From Paraprevotella xylaniphila YIT 11841 (GTDB lineage: Bacteria; Bacteroidota; Bacteroidia; Bacteroidales; Bacteroidaceae): a DNA stretch of 64,000 bases. This document shows positions 60,304-64,000 of this stretch, one piece after another. Each line of letters opens with the position of its first letter. Position 1 is the first letter of the stretch. Below the pieces are notes generated by a model. It made no database searches, was not told where the DNA came from, and saw only the letters and a list, made by a program, of their open reading frames with translations. Location of the stretch: assembly GCF_000205165.1 (NCBI RefSeq), contig NZ_GL883831.1, positions 47,496 to 111,495 on the forward strand, in the 5' to 3' direction. Both the position numbers and the translations under genes were made by a program.

Positions 60304-60620
60304 TCCTCCGTATTAGGTAGTAAGTCCTCAATGTATGCCCAAGCTATCATATTATCATTTTCTTGATATATAACATTATAATCACTATCGCAAGTAATAC
60401 TATGTTGGGTTAGCATCATAAAATCGTTTTCTGTATCATGTAAAATCACAAATGCCCTAAATGGCTGTGGTACATCTTTTGCATCATGCCACACGCTGTT
60501 GATGCGCCACTCTGCACCATGATAAAAACCTTTGTATAAAGCATCCTTATCAATGTTGCTTATCTCATATTCTCTATCAGCAAATTCATCTGCTGCTTTT
60601 TCAATATCTTCTCGTTTCAT
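60300..60620 (-). CDS. 106-aa phage protein, unknown function
   Basis: Starts at ATG 60620 (MKREDIEKAADEFADREYEI). GFYHGAEWRINSVWHDAKDVPQ is a phrase typical of small phage proteins with a C-terminal recognition region. Coupled to neighbours by short overlaps. Unknown function. Confidence 0.55.
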   Translation of the reverse strand: MKREDIEKAADEFADREYEISNIDKDALYKGFYHGAEWRINSVWHDAKDVPQPFRAFVILHDTENDFMMLTQHSITCDSDYNVIYQENDNMIAWAYIEDLLPNTEE

Positions 60621-60621
60621 A

Positions 60622-60837
60622 TCATACAAGTAATTTTAAACAAGACAATATTCTATCAACAGGGATAGCTGTTATATAGTCTTTTTCGTTAAATGCAGAC
60701 AGTCCGTTTTCCCTTCCATGCAAGAAAATAATATCTTTCCCATTTACTTTCCTTATACACCATGCAAACTTTCTTTCCATGTCTGTTCCAACTGTTACCA
60801 TAAGGCCAATCATAGAATTCTTTATATCTTCTGTCAT
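60622..60837 (-). CDS. 71-aa phage protein, unknown function
   Basis: Start 60837 (MTEDIKNSMIGLMVTVG) has SD AAAGGAG. Small beta-rich protein. Its stop overlaps the next gene region. Confidence 0.5.
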   Translation of the reverse strand: MTEDIKNSMIGLMVTVGTDMERKFAWCIRKVNGKDIIFLHGRENGLSAFNEKDYITAIPVDRILSCLKLLV

Positions 60838-60918
60838 AATATTTCTCCTTTCCACCTGTCCCGACAGCTACCACATGACTGCCAGGAACAGGTAATATAG
60901 TTTTGTTTTACTCATCTG

Positions 60919-61086
60919 TTAGATAAATCTTATATTCCACCTTTTTCCTTTAAGTTGGGGAAATGTTTTCAATAGAGTGTCTTCCAATTCTTCCTCTGAC
61001 ATAAGAGGAACTCTGTAGGTGTATATAATATTTCCAACGTATTTTCCCTCACTCCATACATGAATTTCTTTAGATCTGCCTTTCAT
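60919..61086 (-). CDS. 55-aa small protein
   Basis: ATG 61086 to TAA 60919: MKGRSKEIHVWSEGKYVGNI ... YTYRVPLMSEEELEDTLLK. Fills an otherwise empty gap; composition and length suggest a genuine small protein. Unknown function. Confidence 0.5.
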   Translation of the reverse strand: MKGRSKEIHVWSEGKYVGNIIYTYRVPLMSEEELEDTLLKTFPQLKGKRWNIRFI

Positions 61087-61123
61087 CTTCAAATCAATTT
61101 AAGTGCTTCAATTAAACTATCAT

Positions 61124-61981
61124 TCATAATTCAAAATCAATTTTCTGTTGCAACACTTCATCGGCATAGAACTTGTCGAAGCTCTTGTCGCTAATCCACC
61201 AGTTGAAGCCGAACTCCGCATCTTGGAAGTTGTGGTTGATATATCCACCATCAATTAACTTTTGGATGGTCTGAATCCACTTATGTCTGGCATGGGGAAA
61301 ACGTTGGCAATCTTTAATCTTTTGTTTGTAATTCGACATCGGGCATAAAATGCAGCCAATCCGTCTGGAACCTTCATCGTACAATGAACAATGCGGAACC
61401 TTCACCACCTCGTTAAGGAACTCCCAGACATCACGCTCAGTCCAGTAGATGATTGGTGAAATTAATATCTTGTCCTTCCCCCCTACACAAATTGCCATTG
61501 TTTCTTCGTGTTCTTCCCACTGGTCGAACGTTCCGCTGAACGATGCTTTGCCATTTTTGCCGGTCTCAAATTCATTACGTTTAGCGCGTCTTTTGCTTTC
61601 CTGATTGCGGATGCCTGTCAGCGTAACCTTTCCTGCACCGGATGTTTCCTTGAACTCGGCACAGCACCATCGAATAGTTCGTGTCGGAATTAGATGTTTT
61701 TTTAAAGCCATATCGTAGATACTCATCTTCGGCTTTATCAGCTCCACGTCTGGATAATTCCGTTTCACAAAGCGAATAACCTCTGGTGGGTCTACACTTG
61801 TAAGGTTCATGTGGGCCTTGAATTTCACTCCTGCCAGTTTTGCAATATGGTATAATGCCTGACTATCCTTTCCACCGGAGAAAGCCAAATAGAATCCGTT
61901 TTCCGGGTCAAGGCGCAAAGCCATGGGTTCGGCCTTGCGCAAAAGGTTGATGGAGTAGTCTATCTTTTTATCCAATTTCAT
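61124..61981 (-). CDS. PAPS-reductase/DndC-like PP-loop protein
   Basis: 285 aa. N-terminal PP-loop FYLAFSGGKDSQALYH (ATP pyrophosphatase). Four cysteines suited to an iron-sulphur cluster: RWCCAEFKE (two) and RIGCILCPMSN (two). This is the pattern of phage PAPS-reductase-like and DndC proteins. Overlaps the methyltransferase gene by four bases. Probably activates a substrate by adenylation or inserts sulphur; target unknown. Confidence 0.8.
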   Translation of the reverse strand: MKLDKKIDYSINLLRKAEPMALRLDPENGFYLAFSGGKDSQALYHIAKLAGVKFKAHMNLTSVDPPEVIRFVKRNYPDVELIKPKMSIYDMALKKHLIPTRTIRWCCAEFKETSGAGKVTLTGIRNQESKRRAKRNEFETGKNGKASFSGTFDQWEEHEETMAICVGGKDKILISPIIYWTERDVWEFLNEVVKVPHCSLYDEGSRRIGCILCPMSNYKQKIKDCQRFPHARHKWIQTIQKLIDGGYINHNFQDAEFGFNWWISDKSFDKFYADEVLQQKIDFEL

Positions 61982-62712
61982 AATTCAAAAAGTTCTTTTT
62001 GTACATATACATTGCCGTTTCTCAGTCTAATTTCTCCCAAACACTCTTCCCGAAATCGTTTCTCCTGCGCATCGAAATACTCTTTGTCTATTTCCGTCCC
62101 GTAGAAATCGAAGCCCATCTTGTAGGCGGCTATCCGGCTGCTCCCGCTACCTAAATGGGTATCGAGGATCTTGTCGCCAGGATTGGCATAGTTCTGTAAC
62201 AACCATGCGTACAGAGCGACCGGCTTCTGTGTCGGGTGAATCCGTTTTTCATTTTTACGTTTATCCCCTTGCTGAAGGTGTCCTTCTTTCAATGATTTAC
62301 CTTGGCACATTCCGTTCCACATGTAGGTGAACATTCTTACCGTATCAATCATGGAACAGAAGGCGATTTCACAATCAGAAAAGGAACTTTTCCCGTTAAC
62401 TTTATTCCAGACAATTCTGCCGGAAGAGAAAATACCATAAGGGTAGTAGTTCACACCCCATACTATTTGTTCTTTGCTGACCCTGAACAATTCTTCAAAG
62501 AAGCGTTTTAAAGGAATTCCCCAATGTTTTACCTTGTATGCCGGCCGTTTTATGCCGAAGGATGAGATTTCCTTCCCATAATAGCCTAATTTGTTGGGTC
62601 CGTCAAAATACGGAGGGTCAACCACAGCCAGTTCAAAGAACTTGTCGGGAACGGACTTCATGTATTCCATGCAGTCCATGTTATATACTTCACTTATCGG
62701 GTGTGTATTCAT
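61978..62712 (-). CDS. Site-specific DNA methyltransferase (N6-adenine or N4-cytosine)
   Basis: 244 aa. Motif IV AVVDPPYFDG near residue 33 (DPPY) before the SAM motif I (ILDTHLGSGSSRIAAYKMG) near residue 180: beta-class permutation. QEKRF end. No restriction gene is adjacent, so likely an orphan protective or regulatory methylase. Overlaps the C5 methyltransferase gene by 23 bases. Confidence 0.88.
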   Translation of the reverse strand: MNTHPISEVYNMDCMEYMKSVPDKFFELAVVDPPYFDGPNKLGYYGKEISSFGIKRPAYKVKHWGIPLKRFFEELFRVSKEQIVWGVNYYPYGIFSSGRIVWNKVNGKSSFSDCEIAFCSMIDTVRMFTYMWNGMCQGKSLKEGHLQQGDKRKNEKRIHPTQKPVALYAWLLQNYANPGDKILDTHLGSGSSRIAAYKMGFDFYGTEIDKEYFDAQEKRFREECLGEIRLRNGNVYVQKELFEL

Positions 62713-63745
62713 AGGTCTCTTGTATTGCTTTGAATATTTCGTAAACCACTTGCGGTACTACCGCGTTTCCGTAGGCTTTGATGGATTCCTGCCGCCACTT
62801 TGGAAAGGTGATACCGTCCAGTCTACCGGAAAGCCCATCATCTCCGCTACAAACAGGGGATTGAGTTGGGAACTTTTCCCAGTTTGATGGGCTACCAAAT
62901 GGTTCAGTTCCGATGTCCGGGGAATACCGTCTTTCCTGTCTTTTGTCGTTCCGGCATTGTGACAACTCGCTGTAGGCGTTGGCAACAACTCCAATGGCAT
63001 GAATGCCGTCTTCCCCTGTCCATTGCATATTTTCAGCCCCTGTGTCTGTACGGTCGGCAGGAGTTCCCGGATGGAATAAGGGTTGAGGTTGCTCATTATT
63101 TTCTTTTGCCGTACCGGATTTCCATTTGGTTTCCGCCTGTCCTCCATTACAGCAGGTGTCGGTAGCAATACGCCTTGCGATAAACCACACCCTGTCCCTG
63201 CGGTGGGGTGCTCCGACGGCACAAGCCGGAATAACAAACGGCCGGACGGAATATCCCTCACGTTCAAGGTCACGGCAGACGGTTTCGGCAACGTATTCCT
63301 GCCGCAGCAATGTTCTCTTTCGGTCAGCCTCTCCGAACAAAGAGGCTTCGCTTCCCACTTCAACCTCCTCGCCGGGCTGTACCATCGTGAGGATGCCAGC
63401 AACGTTCTCGCCAACGACCCAAGAGGGCTGTATCTCCCGTATAGCCCGTAGCATTTGAGGCCAGAGGTAACGGTCATCGCCCGCTCCCTTTCGTTGTCCG
63501 GCAAGGCTGAAAGGTTGGCAAGGGAACCCTCCTGAAAGAACGTCGATTCTCCCCCTCCATGGGGTGAAATCGGTTTTTGTGATGTCTGCATAGTGCTCTG
63601 CATTTGGAAAATGGTGGTTTAAGATTCGTGTGCAAAATTCGTTTATCTCGCAATGGAAAACGTTTGTCCATCCCGTCCATTCGGCGGCAAGGTCAAAACC
63701 TCCAATCCCGCTGAACAAGCTGCCGTGTGTCAACTTTCTATCCAT
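62690..63745 (-). CDS. DNA (cytosine-5-)-methyltransferase
   Basis: 351 aa. Motif I LFSGIGGFDLAAEW, catalytic motif IV GGFPCQPFSLAG, motif VI VVGENVAGIL, motif VIII CAVGAPHRRDRVWFIA and the terminal ESIKAYGNAVVPQVVYEIFKAI (motifs IX-X). Complete. Modifies phage or host DNA. Its coding sequence also contains a 281-codon frame (next entry). Start overlaps the upstream GNAxV-repeat gene. Confidence 0.93.
   Translation of the reverse strand: MDRKLTHGSLFSGIGGFDLAAEWTGWTNVFHCEINEFCTRILNHHFPNAEHYADITKTDFTPWRGRIDVLSGGFPCQPFSLAGQRKGAGDDRYLWPQMLRAIREIQPSWVVGENVAGILTMVQPGEEVEVGSEASLFGEADRKRTLLRQEYVAETVCRDLEREGYSVRPFVIPACAVGAPHRRDRVWFIARRIATDTCCNGGQAETKWKSGTAKENNEQPQPLFHPGTPADRTDTGAENMQWTGEDGIHAIGVVANAYSELSQCRNDKRQERRYSPDIGTEPFGSPSNWEKFPTQSPVCSGDDGLSGRLDGITFPKWRQESIKAYGNAVVPQVVYEIFKAIQETYEYTPDK
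62758..63603 (-). CDS. Overprinted ORF within the C5 methyltransferase gene (candidate)
   Basis: 281 codons in a different frame of the same strand, from ATG 63603. Contains protein-like phrases RERAMTVTSGLKCYG, RWYSPARRLKWEAKP, LLPTPTASCHNAGT and SQLNPLFVAEMMGFPVDWT. From memory, this text recurs in phage proteins next to C5 methyltransferases, so it may be a real dual-coding gene. It lacks methyltransferase motifs of its own. Not verified. Confidence 0.5.
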   Translation of the reverse strand: MQSTMQTSQKPISPHGGGESTFFQEGSLANLSALPDNERERAMTVTSGLKCYGLYGRYSPLGSLARTLLASSRWYSPARRLKWEAKPLCSERLTEREHCCGRNTLPKPSAVTLNVRDIPSGRLLFRLVPSEHPTAGTGCGLSQGVLLPTPAVMEDRRKPNGNPVRQKKIMSNLNPYSIRELLPTVQTQGLKICNGQGKTAFMPLELLPTPTASCHNAGTTKDRKDGIPRTSELNHLVAHQTGKSSQLNPLFVAEMMGFPVDWTVSPFQSGGRNPSKPTETR

Positions 63746-64000
63746 CGATTCCGAACTTAATCTTAATCAGGTTGATGATGGCTTTATATTGCTTCTCGTA
63801 GATTGTGCCTTTATGCGTCTCCTCTACTTTCTTCTCGAACTCCTCCAGGCTTCCACGGAAACAGCCGCAGGTTATTTCGACTTTATTTCCCTTTGTCTTA
63901 TAAGCATGCGTATGTCGGTTGAATGAACCGAAACAATCAAAGCCACAGTGCATGTGATCGTTCTCAACCCGAGCATTGCCGTACACCTGAGCATTGCCGG
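63738..64000 (-). CDS. GNAxV-repeat protein, 5' part outside the window
   Basis: The frame is open to the window edge; the in-window part reads GNAQVYGNARVENDHMHC... so it continues upstream beyond 64,000. The xGNAxV hexapeptide pattern suggests a left-handed beta-helix. A cysteine/His-rich bit (ENDHMHCGFDCFGSFNRHTH) follows and a charged helical tail ends the protein. Phage proteins of this type are common; function unknown. Confidence 0.6.
   Translation of the reverse strand, partial: GNAQVYGNARVENDHMHCGFDCFGSFNRHTHAYKTKGNKVEITCGCFRGSLEEFEKKVEETHKGTIYEKQYKAIINLIKIKFGIDG

Larger units (their letters stand above)
17453..64000. mobile_element. Siphovirus-type prophage (left end in window, right end beyond it)
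   Basis: Begins next to the tRNA-His 3' end with a tyrosine recombinase, continues through a lysogeny module, complete head, tail and lysis modules and a leftward block of small phage genes with DNA methyltransferases. No second copy of the tRNA-His 3' end was noticed up to 64,000, and the last gene runs off the window, so attR lies outside. Gene order (TerS-TerL-portal-scaffold-capsid-connectors-tail tube-chaperones-tape measure-tip) is that of a long non-contractile-tailed phage; no sheath or baseplate wedge genes are seen. Confidence 0.92.

Noticed and set aside
17453..64000. Diversity-generating retroelement or CRISPR array in the prophage
   Set aside because: No reverse transcriptase-like protein, no template/variable repeat pair and no regular spaced repeats were seen.
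63453..64000. Right attachment site near the window end
   Set aside because: No copy of the tRNA-His 3' sequence was found and the last gene is cut by the edge, so the prophage continues.

Overview
The window reads as a Bacteroidales chromosome interrupted by a large siphovirus-type prophage. Support comes from the promoters (a TTTG-like -33 element, 18-20 bp, then TAnnTTTG at -7), the Bacteroidetes-type lipoproteins and DUF4369/thioredoxin proteins, and an IntDOT-like recombinase lacking the usual first catalytic arginine. Genus cannot be fixed from the sequence. The host part (1-17.45 kb) is visibly more GC-rich than most of the prophage.

Host part, 1-17,452: the 3' portion of dihydroorotase, a stand-alone methionine-synthase reactivation domain, a membrane metallophosphoesterase, PlsC, a DUF4369 lipoprotein, a small membrane protein with an FtsB/DivIC protein, DnaX, a queuosine operon (precursor transporter, queC, queF) with a possible preQ1-like leader, two DUF4369/thioredoxin proteins, a FadL-family porin, a secreted Tpx, Ffh, FolD and tRNA-His(GTG). 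The prophage integrase starts just after the tRNA, so tRNA-His is the likely attachment site. The right end of the element is outside the window.

Prophage, about 17.45 kb to beyond 64 kb: integrase; a leftward lysogeny block (XRE repressor, KilA-N, DUF2442, ORF6N) facing a divergent promoter region with a dyad operator array; a frameshifted SH3-like gene; a ParB-DUF4417 fusion; a CdiA-CT-like nuclease candidate; and a predicted small RNA on the minus strand. Then come TerS, TerL, portal, a self-contained moron, scaffold, head decoration protein, major capsid, connectors, a DUF2829 (Tad2-like anti-Thoeris) fusion, the major tail protein with an in-frame Ig/PEGA-like extension behind a UGA, tail chaperones G/GT with a -1 slippery site, a 1315-aa tape measure and a 3395-aa modular tail-tip/fibre protein. 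The lysis block has a holin, a GH24 endolysin, a 44-aa membrane protein and a unimolecular-spanin candidate.

After lysis, an interlocked set of inverted repeats (51.95-52.07 kb) looks like a switchable RNA on the minus strand. It precedes a DnaA-C-like small protein and an independently promoted plus-strand cassette (52.4-56.0 kb) of unknown genes: a Gly-rich CCC-motif coiled-coil protein, a beta-rich protein, a HEKGH mini-protein and others. From 56.0 kb everything is on the minus strand: small phage genes, a HigB (A7 frameshift)/HigA-ImmA module, a DUF4406 and MazG-like pair, several tiny overlapping genes, a PAPS-reductase-like PP-loop protein, an adenine/cytosine-N4 methyltransferase and a C5-cytosine methyltransferase that contains a 281-codon overlapping reading frame which itself looks like a protein gene.

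The strongest candidates for undescribed biology are the overprinted methyltransferase ORF, the UGA-separated tail-tube domain, the two minus-strand structured RNAs, the Tad2-like fusion inside the structural operon, and the 52.4-56.0 kb cassette.
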